A stretch of DNA of 64,000 nt, taken from NCBI GenBank assembly GCA_019055375.1, contig JAHQIW010001931.1:1-64000 (forward strand). The letters run 5' to 3'. Below are positions 24,060-34,429 of the stretch, piece by piece. Position numbers and translations under genes: made by a program. Numbering within the stretch: the first letter of the stretch is position 1; every line of letters begins with the position of its first letter. The notes under the pieces are model-generated. The model saw only the letters and a list, made by a program, of their open reading frames with translations, did not search any database and was not told where the DNA came from. Origin of the DNA: Parelaphostrongylus tenuis. Taxonomy: Eukaryota; Nematoda; Chromadorea; Rhabditida; Metastrongylidae.

Positions 24060-24780
24060 GCCTTTTTGATTGAGTCAGTTCTTTGAAAGGGGACATAATA
24101 TCAACTAATTTTAAATATTAATTTTGAGCGAGTTTTCAAAACAGTCGATTGAAGGTGCTGAAATATACCATTTACAATAAGCAACCAATTCATACTGTAT
24201 ACCTGGATAATAGAGTGTTACAATGTCAACGAAATGAACCTTGTAGATAAAGAACTCACAAATGAATGGCGAACACAAAGAAAAAATGTATCTTATGAGA
24301 AGACAGCCTCTACTCGTGGAAAATTTTTTTATCAAAAAAGAGATCAATTTTAGACATTTACGACGGTATAATCCACGTCAAACCTAAGCCTTCAATGGAG
24401 CGTGTATTTCAAACGCGATCTCCATGTGCACCGAAATCAGTACTTATTTATGTATCAAGCACACAGTCCGGCATTCAATTTTTATCTTGAAAACCTCTCA
24501 ACAAACGCCTTCAAACCTTTCAGATGTTGCTTGCCTGCTGCAGAGACGTTCTTTTCTGAAATCTTGGAAGTAGCCGAATGGAAATACAAGGTTTAGAGCG
24601 TTCGCTGACTGGTATACCAAGAGAGCATTGGAGAGGTATTCAGCGAGCGCAGTGCTTATCACTTTGCTCCTTGATAAACCGCTTCGCTAACCACTGCTTT
24701 ACCCTGCCCATGTTCAATTTCTGCATTCATTTCTTGTAATGATTGAAAAGGTCTTTCCAATGGTGTAAAATGACTAATTT
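24060..24780. other. No recognisable feature
   Basis: AT-rich, no exon-like or repeat match seen. Confidence 0.35.
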
Positions 24781-25275
24781 TTTTTTGAGCCTCAGTTCAT
24801 AACGTGGTCGTTTGGTGTAATGTTGATAACAAATTGCAATCTCTGTGGCAATCTCGAGAAACAATTCCTATGTTGCTTCAGTCAACGACTGTTCTACAGA
24901 TTCCGACAGAGAAGGAGTAACATGGAAATTTTCTAAAAACGGCCAAAATAACAAATTGCTGTGTTGATCTCAACACTTCTTGCACTCGATTCGTTTTCTT
25001 ACATCCAGCTTCTACAATGGTTTTCGAATATTTCACGTGTTACACTGGCTGTTGCTTGAGGATCTCTTTTTCAAGAATGTCTAGCATGTCTATCAAAACA
25101 ACTTTTCTTGCAATCTTGAAGGTAGCCGAACTAAGGTGTGCGTTGATTGACTGCAAAAGTATGCGCTTTGCTTATCACCTTGCCTCCAAATACATCGCAT
25201 CGCTAACCACTGCGCTACCTCACCCCTTCCAGTTTACGCGTTCAGTTTATAGAATAAATATAATAAAGAGGTTCT

Positions 25276-25620
25276 TCTTGGTTATAGGGTACAAATGCAA
25301 AACCGACCTCATTCGCTGGACAGGAACTTTTCATAGGAGTGTTGGTAACCATGAGAAAACTGAGATTTTTGGTCACAGCCAGCGTCGCCGGTTTTTCATA
25401 ACACCTTTATTTAACGCGTCAATTTCGAAATAAAAGTAGCCTCAGACGCACACGTCCTTTGCCGAACAGAGCTCTTCCTTTAGACTATCAAAAATCATTC
25501 GATAGCGTAATTGTTCCTGATTTCGAATGGTTGCTAACCACCAAACGAGGTCGGTCCTTCATTTCTCGTCTCATATCCGAAAAGAACCAATAAAGATTCT
25601 TCAAACACCGTGAAACTTCT
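25276..25620 (+). repeat. Mariner-associated terminal repeat (family M), copy 1
   Basis: Carries GACCTCATTCGCTGGACAGG, AACTTTTCATAGGAGTGTT, a CGCCGGTTTTTCA block and CCGAACAGAGCTCTTCC in order. The same blocks occur at 30685-30895 and 37565-37740 in this orientation, and inverted at 30120-30220 and 38160-38335. Association with mariner comes from the transposase fragments inside or beside the copies at 29.6-30.4 kb. Confidence 0.55.
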
Positions 25621-25870
25621 CACTTTTTCGAAATGGTTCCCAGCTTCTTCATCTGGTGTGATGTTGGTAATAGAATGTAATCTCCGTGGCAATCTCGTTC
25701 TTGTTGGCTGTCGGAGAGAGTTTGGGAGTAGAACTCGACAGTGACATTTCCTATGTTGCCGTAGTCATCAGCTGTCGATTGTTCCCTTGATTTGATCACT
25801 GAGAAAAATTTACTTTGGGACTGACCATCGTTCAACCTTGGACGGAGAAGCAATGGCACTCTAATGTTTC
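25620..25870 (-). pseudogene. Possible LINE RT linker remnant
   Basis: A minus-strand frame contains SREQSTADDYGNIGNVTVEF, which loosely resembles the segment before the RT palm of LINEs. The block is partly repeated at 24790-24910. Family assignment is tentative, and it could be another repeat. Confidence 0.25.
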
Positions 25871-25913
25871 GACTTTTAATTAACGCAATTGTCATTTCTA
25901 CTAAGGCATTATT

Positions 25914-26165
25914 GGGACGTCGTGGCTGAGTGGCTGTGATGCTCGTCTGGGTGAGCGTAGAGTCGAGTTCCACACCTCAACTCTCTCCGACAGTAAACAA
26001 GAACACTCTATGGAACGTCACAGTCAGGTTATCCTCGAGACTCGAACGAGACTCGCTCAACCATCACTTTACGACGTCCAAGAAGAAGATGAAACCACGA
26101 ATGAATGCTAGTAGTGGGATCCGCATAGTAAAAAAAAACATTGTGAAGACGGATCAATAGAGTGC
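25914..26165 (+). repeat. SINE family C
   Basis: GTCGTGGCTGAGTGGCTGTG (box A-like) opens a copy with CGAGTTCCACACC, CTCTATGGAACGTCACAG, ATCCTCGAGACTCGAACG and a 3' end GAAGACGGATCAATAGAG. Same order as 7001-7255. Confidence 0.75.
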
Positions 26166-26194
26166 CTAAAAGTATTAGCTAGCACTAAGTCCGA

Positions 26195-26420
26195 AGGCGA
26201 TGGCCGAGTGGTCAGTAATGCTCGGTGTGGGGTTGATTATAATGCCCTCCGGCAGCAAATCAATCAACGAACCCCCCCCCCCCCCCCCCCTTCCCAGCTT
26301 GACCACTCCTCGGATTTGCAAGAAGATCTGAACGGCGATGAATCCGAGAAGACGAATCCATTACCAGAAGCACTGAGATCCGCATAGTGAAAGGTGCTCG
26401 AAAATTTTTATTTATCGAGT
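26195..26420 (+). repeat. SINE family C, divergent copy with poly-C
   Basis: Begins GCGATGGCCGAGTGGTCAG, contains a run of about 18 C at 26272-26290 where the other copies have CACCCCTCCCC, and ends at ATCCGCATAGTGAAAGG. It lies about 30 bases after the preceding copy. Confidence 0.65.
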
Positions 26421-26635
26421 CTCTCCTCTCATGACAAGGCACGATATGGAGACAATTGGTAGGTTAATGAGTTGTGAGCAAAACACGGGACTCAGGTGCG
26501 CTTCGAACCTGAATTATCCTTATCGAGAGTTTTATAAATTGTCCAACTCGCGCGACGATCTTATGGAATTTTCAGCACGCTAGATTGAATTGTACCAAGT
26601 CTTAAATTGGTATGAAAAGAGATGAACCTTAAGTC

Positions 26636-26930
26636 CCTGATCAATTTCTGAGGGATGCGCCATACATTCGTTTTCAGTTTCTTTAAACCTCGTTTTCACG
26701 TGACTGAATGCACATCTGGCCTTAATACTGGCTCGCGGGGATCTCCACCTATATCGAGTCAGCGCTGCTCATCCTCCCAGACAAGTCCAAGACGAGTCCG
26801 GTACCAATTTACCAACACCCGAGGGTTCGATGGATGGCTTAGTGAGCCATGAGCGCGAGATCGAACCATTGACATCGTGCACGACGCAGATCACCTCTAA
26901 CCACTGCGCCACATGCGCTCTATAATTTGC
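26636..26930 (-). repeat. SINE family B
   Basis: Inverted copy: CTGATCAATTTCTGAGGGAT, AGGGATGCGCCATACATTCG, CTCATCCTCCCAGACAAG, ATGGCTTAGTGAGCCATGAG, GATCGAACCATTGACATCG and CCACTGCGCCACATGCGC. This matches 31783-32092 reversed. Confidence 0.8.
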
Positions 26931-27189
26931 TATAATGGAGCAAATCATTTCGAAAATTCCAGAACCAACTGACTAAATAAAAACTTCGTATTGACTATCT
27001 CTCTACTTGAACCGAGTGCTCTAAAAGCTTACGGATGGCTAATCGTCGATCTTATACGTTTCTGCATTCAAAGCCACCAGATCTCGGCGGACACTGTGCA
27101 CCACGTGCATGAAGACTGGACATCTACAGAATGACGAGAAGAACTCTTTTTACTTGACCGCTTTGAGACGTGTATGATATTACAGATAT

Positions 27190-27315
27190 ACTCAGTAATG
27201 TAGAGTGATGTGCAAAATTCTGCCAGCCGGGACTCGAACCCGCATCTCGCTCTATCCCGGGAGCGCGTGCCCTAACTCGCTGCGCTACTGATGCCCGTTT
27301 TGCCCACCACCTTTC
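27190..27315 (-). repeat. SINE family A, tRNA-like segment
   Basis: On the minus strand it reads GTAGCGCAGCGAGTTAGGGC (box A) and GGGTTCGAGTCCCGGC (box B), then a TTTTGCACATCACTCTACAT tail. It lies head to head with the plus-strand copy that starts 10 bases to the right. Confidence 0.8.
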
Positions 27316-27324
27316 TACGTTATG

Positions 27325-27570
27325 GCGCATCTACCTGCACAATATCTGCCGGCATGACTGGGTTCAATGTCGATATCGACTACCTTGGCCAAAGCGTTGA
27401 CGGTTGATTGCTGACTGATAGATGCGTTGTAGCGTATAAAGCATGGTGGGCAAACTGGCGCCAGTAGCGTAACAGGTTAGAGCGCGTGCTACCGGGAGAG
27501 AGTGAATTTCGGGTTCGAGTTCCGATTGACGCGAAGGTCTTGCACATCACTCTGCATCACTGGGTATGTC
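27325..27570 (+). repeat. SINE family A with body
   Basis: Body blocks GGGTTCAATGTCGATATCGA and AAAGCGTTGACGGTTGATTG, then box A-like GTAGCGTAACAGGTTAGAGC and box B GGGTTCGAGTTCC, then TTGCACATCACTCTGCATCA. Confidence 0.8.
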
Positions 27571-27639
27571 TGCAGAATGGTTGGAACGAGCCTTTTCGTT
27601 GCCTATTCATCTCTCTCCCTCAATTTCCCGCTGAAAATC

Positions 27640-28460
27640 GATCGCTTCACAGCCGTTCGGCTTCATTCCGTATTGATCGATATTGATTATTGGCTTTTCG
27701 CGATCGACCTGCTTGTGTTTGGAGTGCTTTTAGGAGCGAGCATTTGGAGTTTCGATTGATACGAAAGACCGGTCAGCAATTGATAGATTTCGGGACTAGC
27801 AATAACGTGACAAATGACTACTTTACGACTACTTTGATGGTCGCGTCATCGCTGCCAATCAATCAATCACTCGATCAATCAATCATTGCCGCCATTTCAG
27901 CGATCACCGTGTTTCGATCAATAGATCAAATTCTCTAGAGTAGCGTGGTGCTTTTTTTCTATTGATTTATCGGACTTAATTTGTCTATACTTGTTATTCG
28001 AAATCGATTGAGATGACGTCACTGTATAGAGTGTCATCTTCATCTTTACGAATTCCACGAAGTATGACTGGTGGCAGAGCGGTGGCCTCGATGGTGCAAC
28101 AGGGTAGTGCGCGCCCCCGCAAGGGTGAAGCGCGGGTTCGACTCTCGCCTTGGAGCTTCCCAATTTTTCGTATCACCCAGCATTCTCGAACATTTAGTTA
28201 TACGTCATAACACTGCCTATAAAAGTGCTTGAGCAAGAAAACTGTTATGGAATCTCACTTATCCAAAGGATGCTTGAAAATCGAGCTTATCTATTGATCG
28301 ATATCGACTTTCGCGGTCAGTCGATTTGTGGAATAGATCCTTTTGACGATCGATCGATCGATCGATTACTCGATCGATTTATGAAGGCCTTGATCTGCCG
28401 CGCTCGATCGATCCACGTAGGCCTTGACCTGCCGCGCTCAGCTGCCCTGCGGGTGCCTGC
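27640..28460. repeat. GATC-rich region with short tandem motifs
   Basis: Dense AATCGATC, CAATCAATCAAT and CGATCGATCGATCGAT runs (27840-27880, 28338-28360). There is also a short duplication, GGCCTTGATCTGCCGCGCTC at 28387 echoed by GGCCTTGACCTGCCGCGCTC at 28420. A tRNA-like repeat (28065-28200) lies inside. Confidence 0.6.
28065..28200 (+). repeat. tRNA-derived repeat (family A variant)
   Basis: GGTGGCAGAGCGGTGGCC, ACAGGGTAGTGCGCGCCCC and GCGGGTTCGACTCTCGCC followed by a CGTATCACCCAGCATTC tail. Box B is clear, but the acceptor ends do not pair. Confidence 0.6.
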
Positions 28461-28464
28461 TCCC

Positions 28465-28835
28465 TATCTATGCTGCTCGTTGACCCAGCTCTGGTCTCGC
28501 CCCCGCCCACCCCCTCTACCCCTTCTTACTTCGATCTTTGCTTTTGTTCGTCGTCGGTTGGCGGGTCAGGCGTTCTCCTCCGCTTTCCACATCCGTTCTG
28601 TGTGGTAGCGGGAAATTCCCTCGAACTGATAAGGAAGAACAGCTCTCCTATCAGCGATGGAACGGTTCGTTTCTTTAGATTACTCTCCTCTCTTTTCTTC
28701 CACAATCAAATCAGATGATGGCCGGCGGCGATTGGTCACCGAGAAGTTTTTCAGCGATTTCTAGTCGATGAGCCGATGGCGAAGTCGTCCGGAGTGAAGA
28801 ATTTGGATACCTTCCCTCTATCCGCACCCATTTTC
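28465..28835. other. No recognisable feature (C+T-rich)
   Basis: Pyrimidine-rich, unusually GC-rich for the window at 28470-28600. No exon boundary or family match could be supported. Confidence 0.35.
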
Positions 28836-28839
28836 AGCC

Positions 28840-29520
28840 CCTTAGGAAAGCGCCTCCTTGGCTTTTTTCAGAGTTTCTATAGTCATTCGATAGCTTAAAT
28901 TTCTAGAATTCGAGCGGTGTAGTTCGTTTTTAAAATGGCCGGCTCATTGCGTTGTGACAGTAGAAATAAAATCATGTTTAACACTCGTGAATTTTTGGCT
29001 GAACAGAGCTTTTCGCTCAGAGATCTAGTAGTCATTCCATAGCTTAAATCTCGACAATTTCAATAGTATACTTGGTTTCTGAGAAAGACTTCTCGTTGTG
29101 CTGTAACAATGAAAATAAAATTACACTTCACACACCCATGCGGCGCGCATTTTTCGCTTAAGCATGTGGATGGGATCTCCTTGCAACACTGGCACCTCAA
29201 GCCATCGCGCTCTCGGGGTTTCACGCACACCCCAGCCTCCAAAAATTGCGCGTCGGGTGCGAAGTCCACTCTTTGGGCTACAACAACGTGCTGAGAAGTT
29301 CTTTTCAGGAGCCAAGCATACGATTGAAATCGTCGAGATTTGTGCTATCGAATGACTACTGGAAGCCTAGTAGAGAAGATGTGTTCAGTGTGAACTGCTC
29401 GAGTGTGAAACACAATCTTATCCTAACTACCAAAGCGCTAAAAATAGTTTTATTTTGGAGAAAAAGTACATTGTTCAAGTTTTCGACATTTGAACTATCG
29501 AATGACTGCTGTTAGATTGG
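28840..29520. repeat. Unclassified repeat E, reiterated TCATTCGATAGCTT unit
   Basis: The block AGTCATTCGATAGCTTAAAT at about 28880 recurs as AGTCATTCCATAGCTTAAAT at about 29031. Each is followed by TTCAATAGTATACTTGGTTT-like sequence. An inverse form, TATCGAATGACT, occurs near 29350 and 29505. Related units recur at 45960-47560. Confidence 0.5.
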
Positions 29521-29562
29521 AAAGAGAGTTCTGGGACACCTGTAAAAAATTGAAAATTTATA

Positions 29563-30075
29563 CATGAATCCAAATAAACCAATAGAAAACTATTCTTCAA
29601 AGTAAAGACTATAGTTCTCTTCCGATGCGCATATCTCTCACCGAACAGAGCTATTTCCTTGGCTTATTCCCCTATGAAAAGTTCCTCTACAACTATGGAG
29701 ATGGGTTTTTCATTAGTCCCCTCATAACCACGAAGAACCATGCAACACTTTTCTAAGGGTCGCGCCGATTTGAATCGTTCGATGAAGTTGAAGAAGCACG
29801 TCAACAGTTCTTTGAATCGAACTTGGGCCATTCCTTCGATTTCGAGTCAAAGAACTCTTGACGTGCTTCTTCAACTTCATCGAACCATTCAAATCGGCGA
29901 CCTTTGAAGATTGTTGCATGGTTCTTCGGGGTTATGAGGGGGGCTTATGAAAAACCCATCTCATTAGTTGGAGAGGAACTTTTCATAGGGTGATAGACCA
30001 AAGAAATTGCTCTGTTTGGTGAGAAATATGCGCATCGGTGAGGCTAGTTTTATTTTGGATTATACAGCGTCCTGA
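29563..30075. mobile_element. Mariner-derived long hairpin
   Basis: Two arms of about 220-240 bases in inverted orientation meet near 29830-29840. Left arm blocks ATGCGCATATCTCTCACCGA, TATGAAAAGTTCCTCT, AGATGGGTTTTTCAT and AACCATGCAAC all return reversed in the right arm. Near the centre each arm, read toward the middle, encodes GRRFEWFDEVEEARQEFFDS or a mutated equivalent, the C-terminal motif of mariner transposases. The structure is two opposed mariner 3' ends. It could form by inverted insertion or by aberrant transposition. Confidence 0.7.
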
Positions 30076-30119
30076 AAGGATGTTTTGAAAATCCGGCAAC
30101 ATGGCGCTACAGCCTGAAG

Positions 30120-30420
30120 TCTCGGCTTTCGAATAGTTACTAACACTCCTATGAAAATATCCTCTTCATCGAATGAGATCGGTTTTTCATCTGGCCCCTA
30201 TAGCCACAAAGTGCCTGTTGCATTGATCGGACGAAAGGCCGAAGTCGGATGGAGAGCAATCTGGACTGTAGGTGGTATGCGGCAGAACGTCGGTCGACTC
30301 CGTCCAATCCATCAAACTTGTCTTTGGTCTTGCAGTCTGAGGTTTGGTGTAATAACGATGCAGTAGAAATAAAACGCGAACTTTGATCGAATCGCTGGAC
30401 ATGGTGGAGGTTTGTAACAA
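30120..30420 (-). pseudogene. Mariner transposase catalytic fragment with family M arm
   Basis: A minus-strand frame at 30187-30420 contains DVLPHTTYSPDCSPSDF, matching the mariner catalytic box PHPPYSPDLAPSDY with both acidic residues kept. It is followed by an out-of-family tail. The sequence at 30120-30220 is the inverted family M terminal repeat (AACACTCCTATGAAAATATC, CGAATGAGATCGGTTTTTC). Only this fragment of the transposase is present. Confidence 0.65.
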
Positions 30421-30684
30421 AATAAAGGCGAAAGACGAATAATATCTAGGCGTTCAGTAGGAAAATCCCTCATAAGGGACTCTGATATTCCCATGAGATG
30501 AATGACAGATATCTCCTGCTTATCGGAGTACCTCAGAACTTTCGTTCCAACCGTCGTAAAACTCTGAGAAATTTAGAAAGAGTGTTTCTTTCCAGGGGCT
30601 GAAAATGGGTGCGGATAGAGGAAAAGTGGAGGAAAGTTCTTGATTACTTCCTCGGTACCGTAAAATTATGGTTGAGATTCTTTT

Positions 30685-30895
30685 TGGTCATAAGGTGATA
30701 GATGAAAAACAAAGCGACCTCATTCGCTGGACAGGTTTTGTTCATAGGAGTGTTAGTAACCTTTCGAGAGCTGAGATCTCTGGCTACAGCCCCACGTTGC
30801 CGATTTTTGAAAGCATCCTTCTATAACGCTGTAAAATTCAAAATAACCCAGCCTCATACGCGCGTATTTCTCGCCGACCCCGTACATTCGAAAAG
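30685..30895 (+). repeat. Mariner-associated terminal repeat (family M), copy 3
   Basis: GCGACCTCATTCGCTGGACA, TTCATAGGAGTGTTAGTAAC, CCACGTTGCCGATTTTTGAA and a TAACGCTGTAAAATTCAAAA block, in the order seen at 25276-25620. With the inverted arm at 30120-30220 it brackets about 460 bases. Confidence 0.6.
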
Positions 30896-31224
30896 AACCA
30901 ATTTGACTCTCTCAGGTTGTGAATAAGCCGATATCACCGAAAAGTCAGCCATTGATCTACTGTACCTAAGTGGGTATTCAGAAAATTCTCGACTATTAGC
31001 CACCTCACCATCGGCTTCTCGACGAAAACTCGGTGTATTATCCTTTGGCGCCGAGATCAGTCAATAGATAGTCGGTCTTGGGGAAGGATTTCCGCCGTTT
31101 CTTTCGAGCAACTGCCCCTTGAAAAGTGCAGTATAACTAGCTTCAATCGATTGCAGGCCAGAAACCATGAAACTGTTCGGAATTCTAACGGACTTCGTTG
31201 TAAAGTACCCGAGTAACATGCAGA

Positions 31225-31490
31225 ACTTGTACGCTTAGGTGCGTGTGGAACGCTCGCCGAGTTCGACTCCCTCCCGCTTCAGCAATTTTGCATATCACTC
31301 AACATTCTTGGATCTATAATTCTATCACTCATTATTGTTCTCCAGGGATTTGTGCCATCCAGAAGGGACACAGTGATATTGCCATAGCGGGACAAGAGCG
31401 GAGGCTCACGATAGCGCAGTGGTTCAGCGCTGCCAGAAATAGTGAGACGCGGGTTCAGTTCTTGGCTGAGATTCCCGGTCATAACACTGC
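31225..31490 (+). repeat. Two tRNA-derived SINE fragments (family A)
   Basis: At 31240-31315 there is GTTCGACTCCCTCCCG, then TTGCATATCACTCAACATTC. At 31404-31490 there is GATAGCGCAGTGGTTCAGC (box A-like) and GCGGGTTCAGTTCTTGGCTG (box B-like). Both are degenerate. Confidence 0.6.
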
Positions 31491-31599
31491 TAAGAAAAGA
31501 GATGGAATAAGGGTTATTGATATCTCTTTATTCTTTATAGAGATGATGTGCTATTGGGACCGTTGTTTACTGATGGCAAAGCGGTAAATAAGAAAAATG

Positions 31600-33969
31600 C
31601 CGGTGACGTCGCATCCGGATCGTCTCCATGGCCGACTTGGAACCTCGCTATTACGGCCCTACTGGTCTCCTTAGGTGCGTCGAGATTTTCTCTCGAGTTT
31701 TCCTCCCTTTTTCTTTTCTTATCCTTTCTCTTCTCATTTTCCTCTCGCGTATATCAGTTAATCTGGTATTAGTTAAGTTAATAGAGCGCACGTGGCGCAG
31801 TGGTTAGAGGTGCTCTGCGTCGCACATGAGGTGAATGGTTCGATCTCGAGCTCATGGCTCACCAAGCCATCCATCCCTCCGGGGTCGGAAATTGGTATCA
31901 GACAGGTCTCAGACTTGTCTAGGAGGATAAGCAGCACTGACTCGGTTTAGCGGGAGGCCACCGCGAGTCATTGTAAAGGCCAGATATGCAATCAATCACC
32001 TCAAACGAAGTTAGAAATTGAAGTCGAATACATGGCGTATCCCTCGGGGATTGATCAACGCCGAGAGCTTTATCCTTTATCCTTTATAAGTTAAAACATC
32101 TACCCTAGGAGCTATATGTTTCAGTTGAATGCTGGGTCTAACCTCAGCGAGTAGATCAAACGGCTTGAAAATGTAGAGTATACACTGCACTGCTGCTCAG
32201 TTCTAGTGCTTTTGAGAAATTTCCCGATAGGATTTCCTCATTTCGAAAGGCGATGTTGCAGTTCTAATGATTGTAATATAGATATACCCCGTGAGTGATG
32301 TGCGAAACTTTCGCGTCCGGCGGGACTCGAACCCGCATCTCACTCTCTGTCCGAAAACGCGCGTTCTCTAACCCCTTGGACTAATGAATCTCATTTTGCT
32401 CACTACTCTCTAATAGCATTATGGTGTTGAAGAGCAGCGGCTGATGTGATTTTAGCGAAATTTTCACCATTTATCCTTCTCTAAGATGACTACGATGAGT
32501 AGATGGCGAACGGACGTCGCTGGCTCAACGGGTAGTGCACTTGCCCCAAATAGAGCAGATACGGGCTCGATTCTCGCCTGACGCGAGTTTTCACATCACT
32601 CAGCATCACCAAGTGTTTTCACTGTCTGTATGTAAATTTTCCTTGCTTTATACTGTTTATCTATGAGTTGATCTCGAATTGAGTGAATCTCAAAGACTCA
32701 TAGAAAAAGAGTCAAAAGTTCGGCACCCCCCCCCCCCCTTCCAAGTCAGGAGTTGACCTGAAACCTTAAAACTTTGGTTTTTCTCTTGTTTTTTCTTTTT
32801 CCTTTCTCCTCTCGCTCTCTCCCATATAAATGTATTCATACCTAAGTGATTTGAGTGATGAGCAAAAATTCGACCTCAGGCGGGAGTTCAACCCGCATTT
32901 CTCTCATGCGGGAACGCGTCCCGAGGCGCCGTTTCGATATCACTCATTCGTCAACGTCTGTGATATAGGCCATCACCTTACTAGACAGGTCTGGTTGGGT
33001 ATGCTATATCGCTATAAAACCAAGTTAGGGCGGCTGATAGTTATGACAGAGGTATTGAAAAATGAGTGGCAATGTAAATGTGCCTCGGTGGTGTAGTGGT
33101 AGCGTGCGTCCCCCATCATAGGTGAAACGCTGGCTCGACTCTCCTCTGAGATCGAATTGTTGCTTGCCATCTTGATTCTCTTCGGAGTATTTTGAACGTC
33201 ATAACACTGCGAAAAAGCGCTAAAAACATAAGAAGTCGTGTAAATATGCATTTATATGTATAAGTACATCTATACACGTATATGAGCGTGCATATATCTG
33301 TATATATGTGCATGCATGTGTATATACATATATATATGTATATATACGTGTACATGTATATATATACAATATCATTTCAGTGAACTTTTCCAGGAGGAGG
33401 CTTCAATTTCGGTTATCAGTTGCTCATAACGAATCCAGCTCAAGAGGCGTTCATTCAGTTCGTCAATATCTCCTACACAGAAACTCACGGAGTACAGCAA
33501 AATCGAGAAGCGCTTGAGGTTAGGCTAAAATTCGCATCGTTCATCTCTTTCCTTCTTTCTTTCCTTTCTTTCTTTTCTTTTGTTTCCTTCCCTTTTCTCT
33601 TTCCTTTCTATCTTTCTTTCTTTCCTTTCCTTTTTCCTTTCCTTTTCTTTCTTTCTTTACTTTCCTTTCTTCTCCTTCTTTCCTTCTTTCTTTTCGTTCA
33701 TTCGTTCATTCTTCCTTTCTCTCTTTCCCACCGCGCTTCGTTTCTTTCTTTTTTCCTTCTCATTGTTCAGTTAGATTCTTAGATTTACATTAATTCGCTT
33801 GATTATTTAGTTTATCTGGGGTGTGATCGTGTCGACATTCTTCTGGGGAGCTACTGTGGGTTCGCTACTGATTCAAACAGTTGCTGATTCGTTCGGACGA
33901 AAACGCGGTCTCGTTCTGACGTTCTTCGTGCAGATCATCAGTGTATTAGTCGCGATAGCCAGTTATTTT
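31600..33969 (+). CDS. SLC2-type (MFS) sugar transporter-like gene, N-terminal exons
   Basis: Three exons join in phase. Exon ?-31674 encodes WPTWNLAITALLVSLG and ends with one base of the next codon before a GTGCGT donor. Exon 33394-33518 follows TTTTCCAG and encodes GGFNFGYQLLITNPAQEAF and more, ending phase 0 before GTTAGG. Exon 33811-33969 follows ATTATTTAG and encodes FFWGATVGSLLIQ and ADSFGRKRGLVLT, then a GTGAGT donor. GxL...ADxFGRKRGL is the MFS loop 2-3 signature, and the FNFGYQ-like TM1 segment resembles nematode SLC2-family members. The protein would be a plasma-membrane facilitative transporter; the substrate is unknown. The start codon and all exons after TM3 were not found, so the gene may be truncated or continue through large introns. 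The first intron is packed with SINEs. Confidence 0.75.
31783..32092 (+). repeat. SINE family B, reference-quality copy
   Basis: Opens GTGGCGCAGTGGTTAGAGGT (box A-like) and continues through GGTTCGATCTCGAGCTCATG (box B-like), CCATCCATCCCTCCGGGGTC, GTCTAGGAGGATAAGCAGCA, ATTGAAGTCGAATACATGGC and ATCAACGCCGAGAGCTTTAT. It ends in a TTTATCC repeat. It lies in the first intron of the transporter gene. Confidence 0.85.
32285..32410 (-). repeat. SINE family A, tRNA-like segment
   Basis: On the minus strand box B reads GGGTTCGAGTCCCGCC, with the tail TTTCGCACATCACTCAC. It faces the plus-strand copy about 100 bases to the right. Confidence 0.75.
32512..32615 (+). repeat. SINE family A, tRNA-like segment
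   Basis: GTCGCTGGCTCAACGGGTAG (box A-like), ACGGGCTCGATTCTCGCC (box B-like) and the tail TTTTCACATCACTCAGCATC. Confidence 0.7.
32715..32945 (-). repeat. Poly-C run and SINE family A fragment
   Basis: Poly-C at about 32727-32738, then an inverted tRNA-like fragment at 32855-32945 (GATGAGCAAAAATTCGACC, GGGAGTTCAACCCGC, GCGGGAACGCGTCCCG). Confidence 0.5.
33080..33220 (+). repeat. tRNA-derived SINE (family A variant)
   Basis: GGTGGTGTAGTGGTAGCG (box A-like), GCTGGCTCGACTCTCCTC (box B-like) and a downstream GTCATAACACTGC tail, also seen at 31490 and 28207. Confidence 0.65.
33235..33372. repeat. TATATGTA/ATACATAT-rich microsatellite
   Basis: Alternating TA, TG and CA dinucleotides immediately upstream of the second transporter exon. 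Confidence 0.85.
33535..33770. repeat. TTTC/CTTT polypyrimidine array
   Basis: About 235 bases of CTTT and TTCC units within the intron between the second and third transporter exons. It encodes only Phe, Leu and Ser frames by chance. It may strengthen the following 3' splice site, but it is far longer than needed. Confidence 0.85.
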
Positions 33970-34429
33970 GTGAGTGTTTTTCTAACTCATCTTTTTTTCC
34001 TCCGTCTTCTTTCCTACCGTTCAGCGTTGTTGGAAATTGGCAGCATCAATAGCGTAGAACTAGACTTAGTTCCCTAAATAGTCCAATGTTTCACCTTTCT
34101 GAAAAGTGTTAAGAACGAAACGTCCAGTGAAGCAAATAGCAGCACTGCAGTAGAGCGGTATACAGCCAGATTATGACATTAACTAACATCCGATCTTTTT
34201 CAATTTAATTGATATCAGCTGTTCTGATATTAGGTCGTTCCTCAACATTTGGCACTGAGGCAATAAACGCCATATCTGTCAAGCAGAAGTAACTAAAAAT
34301 ATGTGACTTTGGTATCTTTCAATTACGCATTTTCTTGCGAACATTTTGGTGGCAACTTACCCATACTTGCTTCAATATGCAGCTGTCTTGGGGACAAACT
34401 CGCTTGCTTCTCATACACGAATGGCGCGT

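Noticed and set aside
28338..28400. CGATCGATCGAT run as a possible regulatory site
   Set aside because: It is part of a broad GATC-rich low-complexity region with no gene beside it.
27190..33220. Several tRNA-like sequences with good box A and box B
   Set aside because: As tRNA genes: acceptor stems do not pair, anticodon arms are not conserved, and identical heads are attached to common SINE bodies.
33420..33782. Open frame with a long Phe/Leu/Ser tail
   Set aside because: The first part is transporter exon 2 (ending 33518), and the rest reads through a CTTT array inside the intron. The donor at 33519 and the in-phase exon at 33811 explain it better.
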